DNA of 43,918 nt from Alcaligenaceae bacterium (GCA_947379755.1 CANCOC010000020.1:1-43918); one strand, 5' to 3'. Shown: positions 26,301 through 33,787, numbered from the stretch's first letter. Notes: generated by a model from the sequence alone, not told the origin. Numbers and translations: made by a program.

Positions 26301-26694
26301 GCAACATCTCGACCTCCCTGGAAATGGTGAGACGCTCTTGAATCACACCATTGAGTTGCGACCAGTTGTCTTGTTGGCGAGGATCATCGCCAATCAAATT
26401 TTTGATTTTTTTAAGTGTGGCTTCGCGCTTTAAAATTGCGGCATCGCGAAGTGCAAGTTGTCGCAAATCACCTGAGATCCTGAAGTTCTGCGTACTCAGC
26501 TCAATATTGAGTGCATCAATATTGGCCTCTGCAAGGGAATTGAGCGTGTCTTGCGTATGACTGACCCAGTGTGAGGCAGTTTCAGCATCTTTTGAAAGCT
26601 TCCAGGTGGCGGCAGCCAGACCACCCACGACCAGACTCGCTGCAACAAAAGAAAACAGAATCTTGGACTGAAAATTTGAACTGGCTTTCATCAT
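23311..26694 (-). CDS. CHASE3-PAS-PAS-GAF-GGDEF-EAL signalling protein
   Basis: About 1127 residues. Order: transmembrane helix (about 12-32), CHASE3-like helical sensor (35-185), second helix (188-208), two PAS domains (about 220-345 and 370-485), GAF (about 525-675), GGDEF (about 690-850) and EAL (about 865-1110). The GGDEF signature reads RSDEF (770-774) and the magnesium-binding aspartates of the domain are also replaced (TNIEGLSAIN), so cyclase activity is unlikely. The EAL half keeps EALVRW (896-901), the asparagine of NLSARN, DDFGTGYSS (1016-1024), DQSFV and EGVET, so cyclic-di-GMP hydrolysis is expected. ATG 26694 has AAGGAT upstream. Confidence 0.9.
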   Translation of the reverse strand: MMKASSNFQSKILFSFVAASLVVGGLAAATWKLSKDAETASHWVSHTQDTLNSLAEANIDALNIELSTQNFRISGDLRQLALRDAAILKREATLKKIKNLIGDDPRQQDNWSQLNGVIQERLTISREVEMLRKTEGLEAATAFVARSNLSETTERMYRLLSVMQAEEIKLMQKHDADQLRLRQQLLSVGTLFSILLLVLFVATYIVIRRQMQQTEASQRALTESEENLSITLQSIGDAVLATDTEGRITRMNPVAERLTGWIFADARGKPIDEVFCIVHEVTREPAVVPIARVLATGEIQGLANHTVIITRDGHEYPIADSAAPIRDASGEIRGAVLVFRDVTIEHDAQNMIRNQQKLLEQRVEERTRLLHESEEHLRSVINNVPALIAYINPQQRYVYVNQQYQERFASGQRDLTGCSVRDILGVDRYAIAAPHIAKVIHGESASYDWQPFPGIWQTVNYVPKKDASGQLAGYYVLGMDITDRKMSEARVRELNAALEKRILEIEHVSRALKSLSATNRAQLHANSEQVLLAKICESIVVAGGYHMAVVWYRTNDEVKSLSPVAESGCPGGLEVLLALRNSWGVGEESPYANAESVRTGKACVVQDMENDPNYVQWRPYMLGCAAVAAFALHVGGEVIGSLAIYSAVPNAFNSDEVVLLTQSANDLAFGISSLRTRDEQRKTQEAIRHMMRYDALTGLPNETLFSEALISELETSKKQMHSFAILQTNIEGLSAINLSFGFSCGDQLLREFGLLLRGVCPESAMVARLRSDEFAILLPDCDREAAVNLAEHVEHKLQLAFRIGDISLDVSARIGVVIFPDHGLTENDLLRNVDIAVAQADRISGSYAVFDPTQNPDYAQRLRLAGELRRGIDAGELRLYLQPKVDMATARVCGAEALVRWMHPARGLIPPVEFISLAEHSGLIDSITGWVIESTLRLMSGWQAQGFVMPISVNLSARNLRDQHLPKKIREMLTIWKITPNMLELEVTESAAMEDPKFALSVLNILHDEGILLSIDDFGTGYSSLSYLQRLPMDYIKIDQSFVRDMSVNKESSMIVRSTIDLVHDLGRKAIAEGVETLEDWEQLAVFGCDIAQGYLIAKPMPSEEFPAWVSNFQLPPSVMLRNRSTI

Positions 26695-26871
26695 GCCATC
26701 CTTTTCATTACAACGTGCCCATCGGTACACTCTACTCTTACAAAGGATTCTTGTGAAAATTTGATTCCAGTCCGAACCGTCATTCTTCCCGCATTGACCA
26801 CCGGAGTGTCCGTGCGTATTAAAATAAAATTCTCTGAACCCATATGACCAATATTAAACAGGACCAGCCCG

Positions 26872-27666
26872 ATGAGTGAAACGACTATAGACAGAATTTT
26901 CTATTCGTCTGATTTCCTCATTATTTTCGGGATTTTATGCTTGTACATCTTGAGCGGTCTTTTTATCTATTGGCTGTGCAACAGCAGGATTACCAGACGT
27001 ATTGCTTGCAAGTTTATAGGAATCGTCCCACCATTCATTGGCATTCCGACAAGCTTATTTGCCCTGACATCTGCATTTCTGGGCGTTTCGGTGTGGCAAA
27101 ACTTTCAGGCTCACGATGACGCTGTCGCGCAGGAAGTTCGTGCGATTTCAGCTTATATTCAATTCACCGATACCATTCCTGCGCTGCAAGACAAAGGCTT
27201 AGCGGCGCTGGCCAGAGACTATGCACACTCTGCAGTAGAAATCGAATGGCCCGTGATTATTAAAACGCGCACCAGGTCTCCTGAAACAGATCTGTCTATC
27301 GCAAAGCTGCTGCGTCAAACCGTGACGCAAGCCATACAGCCTGATACGCCACCCATTGTTGCGCAGGCGTTGATGGAATCTGTTCAGTCAATCATTTCCG
27401 CACGCAATGCCAGACTAACCCTGCTGAATGTCAAACCTGATTTAATCAGATGGCTAGCCGTTTTATTGATCGCTTTTATGGTCCAGCTTAGTGTCGCAAT
27501 CGTGCATATCGACAAACCTCACCCCATGGCTCTTGCCTTATCTGTCGCCACCTTATCCATTGTTTTGATTCTTGGTTTGATTGGTTTATCCGTTCAGTCG
27601 CATACAGGCAGACTTTCAGTCTCCAATGCCCCGCTCAAGCACATTTCCATTCAGACAAGACCGTAA
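26872..27666 (+). CDS. DUF4239 (bestrophin-like) membrane protein
   Basis: 264 residues with two N-terminal transmembrane helices (about 13-35 and 45-75), a soluble helical middle domain (about 80-190) and two C-terminal helices (about 190-210 and 220-242). This 2+2 arrangement and the FLGVSVWQNFQAHDDAVAQE stretch after helix 2 fit DUF4239, which is distantly likened to bestrophin channels. No function is established. It stands alone between the EAL gene (divergent) and the exported 149-residue protein gene. Confidence 0.75.
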   Translation: MSETTIDRIFYSSDFLIIFGILCLYILSGLFIYWLCNSRITRRIACKFIGIVPPFIGIPTSLFALTSAFLGVSVWQNFQAHDDAVAQEVRAISAYIQFTDTIPALQDKGLAALARDYAHSAVEIEWPVIIKTRTRSPETDLSIAKLLRQTVTQAIQPDTPPIVAQALMESVQSIISARNARLTLLNVKPDLIRWLAVLLIAFMVQLSVAIVHIDKPHPMALALSVATLSIVLILGLIGLSVQSHTGRLSVSNAPLKHISIQTRP

Positions 27667-27721
27667 ATGTCTGTGCTGTACGTCCTGCTTAGACCTGACC
27701 ACACCGTACCCGTTTAGATCT

Positions 27722-27778
27722 TATATCTTCATGTGTATTTTTATTGTTCTCAAAAAATAATAGTCTGCACATATGTTC
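27722..27778 (+). promoter_or_regulatory. Conserved upstream element, copy A
   Basis: This 57-nt AT-rich segment is nearly duplicated at 29527-29583. Shared blocks are TATATCTTCAT.TGTATTTTT, a TTCTC run, an AATAAT stretch and ATATGTTC. It starts 145 bases before the ATG of the first 149-residue paralogue. Conservation across both copies outside the coding region suggests a shared promoter or regulator site. Confidence 0.55.
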
Positions 27779-27866
27779 TTAGTATCGGCACATTGAATAT
27801 TCAGTGTGCCGCTGCGGGGGATACACAGCAGGTGTCGGTCAATGCGTTTATTTCTGGAGCGTGAAC

Positions 27867-28316
27867 ATGTTAATTATCCGCAAGTACCTTTCTTTTATGA
27901 TTCTGGCGCTGGCTGCAGCCGGTACAGCTGCTGTCGCAGCTGATGCACCCAAAAAGCCATCTGGAACAGTCAGTATTAACGAAACACAATTTGCACTGAT
28001 TGTGGGTGGTAGCGTAGGAAACGGCACCTTGACCTATGCAGGCAAGCTTCATCATTTCAAAATTAGCGGAATAAGTGTGGGTGCAAATATAGGCGTCTCC
28101 AAACTGTCCGCAGTCGGTGAGGTCTACGATCTGACTGATGTCTCTAAATTCCCCGGAATATTTTCCAAACTTGAGGGCAGCGTCACTCTTGGTGGCGGTG
28201 TAGGCGGTACCGTCCTCAAGAATGAGAATGGTGTGATCATGCGTCTCACCAGCACCTCAGAAGGCCTGCAATTGAATTTAAGTGCAAGCGGCGTCAAAGT
28301 CGAGCTAGAGAAATAA
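27867..28316 (+). CDS. Exported 149-aa protein, paralogue 1 (possible DUF1134/EipA relative)
   Basis: 149 residues with a signal peptide (about 6-25, AAVA|ADAP) and a beta-rich, glycine-rich mature domain (PSGTVSINETQFALIVGGSV, KISGISVGANIGVSKLSA, GEVYDL, GGGVGG, KNENGVIMRL). The pattern recalls DUF1134/EipA-type envelope barrels, but the family call is tentative. ATG 27867 is preferred because GGAG lies seven bases upstream, exactly as in the second copy at 29638. Well over half of the mature residues match paralogue 2, including the long C-terminal block. Its role is unknown; it sits just upstream of a dihaem cytochrome gene. Confidence 0.78.
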   Translation: MLIIRKYLSFMILALAAAGTAAVAADAPKKPSGTVSINETQFALIVGGSVGNGTLTYAGKLHHFKISGISVGANIGVSKLSAVGEVYDLTDVSKFPGIFSKLEGSVTLGGGVGGTVLKNENGVIMRLTSTSEGLQLNLSASGVKVELEK

Positions 28317-28432
28317 TGTAAAAGGACGGAATAAAGCAACCTGTCTTGGCTGTTGCTAAATTTGCTTGAGACGCCTAGCATGGGGTGCAAGTAACTATAA
28401 ATTTAGTACCCACGGACCTCCGAGGCACTTCA

Positions 28433-29251
28433 ATGCGATCCTTTTTTCGATTTTTTTTGTACATCGTCGTGCTGTTGACCTCTGCCCAGGCAAGCGCTCA
28501 ATCCATACTGGCAGATTTCAATGTACCAACGCAAGCCAGCATGCCCGGGGGACCACAAGGTGCTGCGATTTTGGAGGGGAAAAAACTGCTAACAGAAACC
28601 CGCGTGCTGCTTCCAAAGAACGTTGGCAATGGGCTCAATTGCACAAGTTGCCATTTAAATGGCGGTACCGTTGCCTATGCCGCACCGTGGGTTGGCCTTT
28701 GGGGCGTTTTTCCTGAATATCGGTCACGCTCTGGCAAGTTGATTTCCTTATCTCAAAGGATCAATGATTGCTTTGAGCGCTCGATGAATGGTCAGCCCAT
28801 TTCCTACACCTCGGACGAAATGATTAACATGCTGGCCTACATGCAGTGGCTCTCCACGGGTGTGCCAACAGGTCAAAGTGTCAATGGCCGGGGTTTTGGA
28901 AAGATCGATCAGAAACTGACTCCGGATGCCTCAACAGGAAAAGTACTCTTCGCGCAAAAATGTGCAAGCTGTCACGGTGCCGATGGAGCAGGTCTGAAAA
29001 ATCCCACAGGAGGCTATGTCTTTCCACCACTGTGGGGAGATGCATCTTTCAATGATGGCGCGGGTATGGCGCGAACATTTACTGCGGCCGCATTTATTCG
29101 ACATAAAATGCCTGTCGGTTTGGAAGGCACCCTGACGGATCAACAAGCAGTCGACATTGCTGAGTTTTTTACCCACCAGCCTCGTCCAGCATATGCAGCC
29201 CAGTCGGGCGACTGGCCTAAAGGCGGTCGGCCTAAAGATGCCAGAAATTAA
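28433..29251 (+). CDS. TsdA-like dihaem cytochrome c
   Basis: 272 residues with a signal peptide (about 1-22, ASAQ). Two haem-binding motifs are present, CTSCH (70-74) and CASCH (177-181). Between them lies NDCFERSMNG with Cys113, at the position of the cysteine that ligates the active-site haem of thiosulfate dehydrogenase TsdA. LNCTSCHLNGGT and the P-rich VFPPLWG stretch also fit TsdA. Met212 or Met226 could ligate the second haem. The family oxidises thiosulfate to tetrathionate, or the reverse, in the periplasm. No tsdB or sox genes are nearby, so the physiological reaction is uncertain. Confidence 0.85.
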   Translation: MRSFFRFFLYIVVLLTSAQASAQSILADFNVPTQASMPGGPQGAAILEGKKLLTETRVLLPKNVGNGLNCTSCHLNGGTVAYAAPWVGLWGVFPEYRSRSGKLISLSQRINDCFERSMNGQPISYTSDEMINMLAYMQWLSTGVPTGQSVNGRGFGKIDQKLTPDASTGKVLFAQKCASCHGADGAGLKNPTGGYVFPPLWGDASFNDGAGMARTFTAAAFIRHKMPVGLEGTLTDQQAVDIAEFFTHQPRPAYAAQSGDWPKGGRPKDARN

Positions 29252-29276
29252 TCTCCCCGATAGAAGGAAGTAAAGA

Positions 29277-29483
29277 ATGAAAGTGTTCGCTATTTTTATG
29301 TTTGCCCTCGCCTTGAGCGCCTGCAACACGGTATCCGGTGCGGGCAAAGATATTTCCCACAGTTCAGACTGGGTGAAAAGCAAAATGAGTGGCGGTAGTA
29401 AAGAAGCGCCACAAAAAACAAGTCCAGCCACAAAACCAGAGCCTGTTGCTCCCGCTCAGCCAGCGGCACCGACCAGCATCTAG
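29277..29483 (+). CDS. Small entericidin-like lipoprotein
   Basis: 68 residues. The signal peptide ends in a lipobox LSAC (Cys16) and is followed by NTVSGAGKDI, which closely resembles the mature start of entericidin A/B lipoproteins. It then extends with a lysine, proline and alanine-rich tail (PVAPAQPAAPTS) absent from entericidins. AGAAGGAAG lies upstream of ATG 29277. It starts 25 bases after the cytochrome gene and is probably co-transcribed. The role is unknown. Confidence 0.75.
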   Translation: MKVFAIFMFALALSACNTVSGAGKDISHSSDWVKSKMSGGSKEAPQKTSPATKPEPVAPAQPAAPTSI

Positions 29484-29526
29484 ATTGAGGGACACGCCAC
29501 CCTGAGTATGTCTATCTCTCCGTGCC

Positions 29527-29583
29527 TATATCTTCATATGTATTTTTTTTATTCTCTTAAACGAATAATCTTTGCATATGTTC
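29527..29583 (+). promoter_or_regulatory. Conserved upstream element, copy B
   Basis: Second copy of the element at 27722-27778, beginning 111 bases before the ATG of paralogue 2. Most differences are single changes or small shifts in the A/T runs. The matching position ahead of both paralogues supports a common regulatory function or duplication of the whole unit. Confidence 0.55.
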
Positions 29584-29637
29584 GAGAGATACTCACTTTG
29601 GCAGTGTCAGGAACACAACTCAATCTGGAGTAGCAAC

Positions 29638-30087
29638 ATGTTCAATATCCGTAAAATTTTTTGTTCTCTGGCACTCGGCCTGGTTGTTGTCGCGAATGGT
29701 GCAAGCGCGGCTGATACTCCTAAAGTACCGTCCGGAACGGTGCGGTTTAACGAGATGCAGTATGCGGTGATTCTGGGAGGCGGTGAAGGTGAAGGGGTAC
29801 TGACGTACAAGAATAAAGACTACCCATTCAAGATCAGCGGTGCAAGCCTTGGACTCAATGTCGGCGTCTCAAAAGTCTCTGCCTCCGGCGAGGTTTACGA
29901 TCTGGATGATATTTCCAAGTTTGATGGCATGTACAACTCATACGAAAGTGGCATTGCTTTTGGTGCTGGCGTTGGTGGCAACGTGATGAAAAACGAAAAT
30001 GGCGTCATCATGCGAGTAAAAAGCACCTCGGAAGGATTTCAGTTGAATCTGAGTGCTGCCGGCATGAAGGTTGAACTCAAAAAATAG
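29638..30087 (+). CDS. Exported 149-aa protein, paralogue 2 (possible DUF1134/EipA relative)
   Basis: Also exactly 149 residues: signal peptide (about 6-25, GASA|ADTP), then PSGTVRFNEMQYAVILGG, KISGASLGLNVGVSKVSA, GEVYDLDDISKF and the near-identical C-terminal block KNENGVIMRV with STSEGFQLNLSAAG. The ribosome site (CTGGAG, seven bases before ATG 29638) and the upstream element match those of paralogue 1. Retention of both copies with diverged surfaces suggests related but separate roles in the envelope. It is followed by a 32-bp palindrome. Confidence 0.78.
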   Translation: MFNIRKIFCSLALGLVVVANGASAADTPKVPSGTVRFNEMQYAVILGGGEGEGVLTYKNKDYPFKISGASLGLNVGVSKVSASGEVYDLDDISKFDGMYNSYESGIAFGAGVGGNVMKNENGVIMRVKSTSEGFQLNLSAAGMKVELKK

Positions 30088-30163
30088 CCAGTTTGGCATG
30101 GTCATTGACCTGTTTGTCTCGAATTCAAATCGGTGATGGCTTAAACAAGTACAGGCTTACTCT

Positions 30164-30195
30164 TTCATCCATATGATTTAAATCATATGGATGAA
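30164..30195. repeat. Perfect 32-bp palindrome
   Basis: Sixteen bases TTCATCCATATGATTT are followed with no spacer by their exact reverse complement; the centre lies between 30179 and 30180. It is placed 77 bases after the stop of paralogue 2 and 54 bases before ATG 30249. No T tract follows, which argues against a simple terminator. A dimeric-repressor operator, a cruciform-forming site or a bidirectional terminator are all possible. Confidence 0.85.
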
Positions 30196-30248
30196 GCATA
30201 TTAGGGCTGATAATGTCACCGTGAAGGAGCTTTTACTTTCAGTTTTGG

Positions 30249-30800
30249 ATGACACGTATGAACATGACGCACTACATGGAACTTCTGGCCACCAACCAGC
30301 CCTGGAATTTATTCATTTTCATGGCAATACCCGTGGTGCTCGCCGAAACGCTCGCCATTACTGAACTTTATATTCTCTTTACCCGCAGATTTGATGGATA
30401 TGTCTATCTACTCAATCGCTTCGCAGGTACGACGGTTGGTCTCTACTTCATCTGGATCATCGTCTACCTCATGACAACGGCTGTTGTTCCCATTACTCAG
30501 GCTGGAGAGTGGAGAACAATCATCGATATCGTCGCCGTTGGTACATACCTGATCGCCGGACTGCCTCTCATCTGGATTGCCTTGCAAGAGTTTGGGCTGG
30601 TGGGTCGAAAGCTGACACAAGAGGGCAAGCTCAAACTTCACGCGATCTGTGTCGCGCTCTTTCTGGTGTTCGGACACATTGCCATGATTAGCGGAATGCT
30701 CGACCCTGGTTTGCTAGGCTACAACGCAATGACGCATTCCACTCCTTTGCATGATCAAAACTTGAGTACTCCCGTACAAAATCCTCACCTCAGTCATTAA
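30249..30800 (+). CDS. Four-helix membrane protein, DUF6803-like
   Basis: 183 residues with about four or five transmembrane helices (about 20-42, 60-80, 95-115, 135-158). The opening THYMELLATNQPWNLFIFMAI is distinctive; I associate it with DUF6803, but only from pattern memory. The start is uncertain: ATG 30249, 30258 and 30264 are all in frame, and a GAAGGAG site at 30222 is rather far upstream. A C-terminal hydrophilic tail of about 25 residues is rich in His and Ser. It is followed after 30 bases by a DUF2892 gene. Confidence 0.7.
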   Translation: MTRMNMTHYMELLATNQPWNLFIFMAIPVVLAETLAITELYILFTRRFDGYVYLLNRFAGTTVGLYFIWIIVYLMTTAVVPITQAGEWRTIIDIVAVGTYLIAGLPLIWIALQEFGLVGRKLTQEGKLKLHAICVALFLVFGHIAMISGMLDPGLLGYNAMTHSTPLHDQNLSTPVQNPHLSH

Positions 30801-30830
30801 TACTTAGATTCAACACCAAAAGGAATAACG

Positions 30831-31019
30831 ATGAAATGTAATGTCGGAAATACTGATCGCACCGTGAGAATTCTGGTTGGCCTGATCCTCATTGGTCTCA
30901 CACTCACCCATACAATCGGAGTCTGGGGATGGATCGGCGTGATTCCATTATTGACAGGCTTCTTCCGGTTCTGTCCCGCATACACCCTCTTTGGTCTGAA
31001 TTCCAGCAAAACCAAGTAA
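30831..31019 (+). CDS. DUF2892 small inner-membrane protein
   Basis: 62 residues. The opening KCNVGNTDRTVRILVGLILI and the ending GFFRFCPAYTLFGLNS are diagnostic of DUF2892, the membrane domain also found at the end of YgaP. Two transmembrane helices are seen (about 13-28 and 31-47). An AAAGGAA site precedes ATG 30831. Cys49 in FCPAY is conserved in the family. Function is not defined; links to sulfur or rhodanese chemistry come from fused relatives. A palindromic hairpin at 31034 follows. Confidence 0.88.
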   Translation: MKCNVGNTDRTVRILVGLILIGLTLTHTIGVWGWIGVIPLLTGFFRFCPAYTLFGLNSSKTK

Positions 31020-31033
31020 TTAGCTGGAAAATG

Positions 31034-31062
31034 AGCATATAAATTTAAATTTATATGCTTTT
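31034..31062. terminator. 26-bp perfect palindrome, likely terminator
   Basis: AGCATATAAATTT (31034-31046) is followed directly by its reverse complement (31047-31059) and then by T bases up to 31062. It begins 15 bases after the DUF2892 stop, so a terminator is the simplest reading, although the stem is almost wholly A/T. Confidence 0.6.
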
Positions 31063-31166
31063 GCGTTCAACCAGAGTGCTTGGCTTAAACTCCTCGCAGT
31101 ACCTCGTTTGACATCTGAAATATCTATTTCGGCAATCACCCAAACGATTCCTGTGGAGTGAACCCC

Positions 31167-32081
31167 GTGTTCAAAACAATACCCGCCTCAGCGGTAGCAT
31201 TACTCATCACAATGGGTTGCGCTGCCAGCGTGAGCGCCCAGTCTTCCGTAGCACCCGCAACCGGCCAGCAACAGCCCGCCCCGGCATCATCAAAATTGCC
31301 TGGCTCAGCTTTTTTTGCTGGCGTAGGTGGTGGTTATGCTTCTTCACAATTCAACAACCAGTCCATCTATGCCGAAGGCATTTCCAGTACCTTTGATAAT
31401 CGTTCCCTTGTTGCTTCTGGATCTGCAGGTGGCCCGCCACTGAATCTTTCCATGCCCTCGCAGTCCACCTTTGCGCCAACGGTCCAGCTGGGCTACTTTC
31501 AGCGCATCACAAATAGCGACTGGCTCTGGGGCGCTAAATTCTCATACAACTATCTGGGCGCGACCTCTACAAAAGATAACTTCCTGATTCCGCAGTCGGG
31601 TTCATTCAGCGGCAGCAGTTCTAACTCATTTACTGGTAATGCACTGGTCCGGTCTTTCCAGACCAGCATCACCAATCAGATTATGCTGATGCCATTCATT
31701 GGGCATAGCTTTGACAGCGGCTTTGTCTACTTTGGTGCAGGTCCGACCTTATCCCAGACACAATCTAAAATTAACGATTTGACTGGTTTTGCAGATATCA
31801 ACGGAAACCGTACAAACATCACAGGCAACTCGAGTAGTTTTTCAAGTGCACAGTGGATTTATGGTGGCGCTGCAACAGTAGGTCTGACTTACTTCTTTGA
31901 TCCATCATGGTTTGTGGATGTCAGCTACACCTATGCCATGACACAGAACAAAACAAGCAACTACTCCGGGGTATTCGCGAATCCAAATAGTGGCTATTCT
32001 TATGCAGGGCAGTTGATCGGTACGTCTACGGGAAGCGTGACGACACAGCTACTCACGGTCTCAATCAATAAAGCCTTTTAA
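31167..32081 (+). CDS. Outer-membrane beta-barrel protein
   Basis: About 304 residues with a signal peptide (about 1-25, SVSA|QSS), a proline-alanine-rich linker (25-45) and a predicted barrel: alternating strands such as FFAGVGGGYASS, TVQLGYFQRI, WLWGAKFSYNYLG, GFVYFGAGPTL, TVGLTYFFD and WFVDVSYTYAM. The end, VSINKAF, is the aromatic insertion signal. It resembles the OmpW/OprF-type small barrel superfamily without a precise match. GTG 31167 is preferred because GGAG is eight bases upstream. The cargo or role is unknown. Confidence 0.82.
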   Translation: MFKTIPASAVALLITMGCAASVSAQSSVAPATGQQQPAPASSKLPGSAFFAGVGGGYASSQFNNQSIYAEGISSTFDNRSLVASGSAGGPPLNLSMPSQSTFAPTVQLGYFQRITNSDWLWGAKFSYNYLGATSTKDNFLIPQSGSFSGSSSNSFTGNALVRSFQTSITNQIMLMPFIGHSFDSGFVYFGAGPTLSQTQSKINDLTGFADINGNRTNITGNSSSFSSAQWIYGGAATVGLTYFFDPSWFVDVSYTYAMTQNKTSNYSGVFANPNSGYSYAGQLIGTSTGSVTTQLLTVSINKAF

Positions 32082-32096
32082 ATCACCGTGCACAAT

Positions 32097-33023
32097 ATGA
32101 TCTCGATTGCAAACCTCTCCAAAACGTATGCTTCAGGCTTTTCTGCCCTTAAGAATATTAATCTTGATATTCGACGTGGCGAAATTTTTGCCTTGCTGGG
32201 GCCTAACGGTGCGGGCAAAACAACCTTGATCAGTATTGTGTGCGGGATCGCCAAAGCAAGCGGCGGGCACATCAGTATTCATGGTCATGACACGGTGACA
32301 GAGTATCGACAGGCCCGATCACTCATCGGACTCGTGCCACAGGAACTGTCGACAGATGCTTTCGAGAGTGTCTGGAATACAGTCACCTTCAGCAGGGGTT
32401 TATTCGGCAAAGCCCCAAATCCAGAATATATTGAACAGACGCTTAAATCGCTTTCACTATGGGACAAGAAGGACAGCAAAATCATGACGCTTTCTGGCGG
32501 CATGAAACGGCGCGTCATGATTGCAAAAGCGCTGTCGCATGAACCTCAAATTCTCTTTCTGGATGAACCGACAGCTGGGGTGGATGTAGAATTGAGACGA
32601 GACATGTGGCAGCTTGTCCGTACGCTGCAACAAACAGGTGTGACCATTATTCTGACGACGCACTATATCGAAGAAGCTGAAGAAATGGCTGACCGCATCG
32701 GCATCATTACCAAGGGCGAGCTGATACTTGTCGAAGAAAAATCTGTCCTGATGCACAAGCTTGGAAAAAAACAGCTCACCCTGCAGCTGCAGCAACCTGT
32801 CCTGACACTCCCGCCCGAACTTAACGCCGAAGGCCTTGCTCTGTCAGACGATGGCAATGTATTGACCTACACCTACGATGCTCAAAGCTCGCGGGCAGGC
32901 ATCGCCGAGCTGCTCAGCGAGCTGGCCGCAGCTGGCATTGCCTTTAAAGACCTGCATACCAGTCAGAGTTCACTCGAAGATATTTTTGTCAATCTGGTCG
33001 CTAACCGAGGTCAAGCAGCATGA
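32097..33023 (+). CDS. ABC transporter ATP-binding protein (ABC-2 exporter)
   Basis: 308 residues, of which the first 220 or so form the nucleotide-binding domain. Walker [10 protein letters not shown] (35-43), the signature LSGGMKRR, Walker [13 protein letters not shown] and the switch [14 protein letters not shown] are all intact. The C-terminal 80 residues match the extension typical of YadG/CcmA-type drug or polysaccharide exporters. Its stop overlaps the permease start by four bases. A GTG at 32088 is an alternative start; neither has a clear ribosome site. The substrate is unknown. Confidence 0.93.
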   Translation: MISIANLSKTYASGFSALKNINLDIRRGEIFALLGPNGAGKTTLISIVCGIAKASGGHISIHGHDTVTEYRQARSLIGLVPQELSTDAFESVWNTVTFSRGLFGKAPNPEYIEQTLKSLSLWDKKDSKIMTLSGGMKRRVMIAKALSHEPQILFLDEPTAGVDVELRRDMWQLVRTLQQTGVTIILTTHYIEEAEEMADRIGIITKGELILVEEKSVLMHKLGKKQLTLQLQQPVLTLPPELNAEGLALSDDGNVLTYTYDAQSSRAGIAELLSELAAAGIAFKDLHTSQSSLEDIFVNLVANRGQAA

Positions 33024-33787
33024 GTATGAATTTATATGCGATCCGTGCGATTGTGCTGTTTGAACTGGCACGCACCCGCAGAACCCTGATGCAAAGTATT
33101 GTGTCACCTGTTATTTCGACTTCGCTTTACTTTATCGTGTTTGGTTCGGCAATCGGTTCTCGTATGCCGGAAATAGAAGGTGTGAGCTACGGTGCTTTCA
33201 TTGTCCCTGGCCTGATCATGCTGTCTTTGCTCACCCAGAGCATTTCAAATGCCTCCTTTGGAATTTATTTTCCAAAATTTACCGGTACGATTTACGAGCT
33301 GCTCTCCGCTCCTGTTTCCTATGTTGAGATCGTCATCAGCTATGTTGGTGCGGCAGCAGCCAAATCAATTTTTCTTGGTTTCATTATTCTTGCGACTGCT
33401 GGTTTTTTTGTACCCCTGCGTATTGAGCATCCCCTCTGGATGCTGTTCTTTCTTTTTCTCACGTCAATCACATTCAGTCTGATTGGATTCATCATCGGCA
33501 TCTGGGCTGATGGTTTCGAAAAGCTTCAAATTGTTCCTTTGCTCATCATCACGCCGCTCACTTTTCTGGGAGGCAGCTTTTATTCCATTTCTGTATTGCC
33601 GCCCTTTTGGCAGAATGTTGCTTTGCTCAATCCGGTGGTCTACCTGATCAGCGGTTTTCGGTGGAGCTTTTATGGCATTGCGGATGTCAGTCTCGCAACG
33701 AGCCTGGTGATGACGTCAATTTTCTTACTCGGCTCACTCGCGGTTGTTGCCTGGATATTCAAGACAGGTTATCGACTGAAATCCTGA
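33020..33787 (+). CDS. ABC-2 type permease (YadH-like)
   Basis: 255 residues with six transmembrane helices in the ABC-2 membrane fold. [21 protein letters not shown] near the first helix and [20 protein letters not shown] near the end match the YadH/DrrB group. It forms the exporter with the preceding ATPase; the two genes overlap by four bases. A half-size permease means the working unit would be two ATPases with two permeases. The exported molecule cannot be inferred. Confidence 0.92.
   Translation: MSMNLYAIRAIVLFELARTRRTLMQSIVSPVISTSLYFIVFGSAIGSRMPEIEGVSYGAFIVPGLIMLSLLTQSISNASFGIYFPKFTGTIYELLSAPVSYVEIVISYVGAAAAKSIFLGFIILATAGFFVPLRIEHPLWMLFFLFLTSITFSLIGFIIGIWADGFEKLQIVPLLIITPLTFLGGSFYSISVLPPFWQNVALLNPVVYLISGFRWSFYGIADVSLATSLVMTSIFLLGSLAVVAWIFKTGYRLKS

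Noticed and set aside
27804..27866. Longer N-terminus for the first 149-residue paralogue
   Set aside because: The ribosome site and the identical arrangement in the second copy support ATG 27867.
6493..28375. A shared 13-mer AGACGCCTAGCAT near 6492 and near 28369
   Set aside because: Several 13-base matches are expected by chance in a window of this length, and the flanks do not match.
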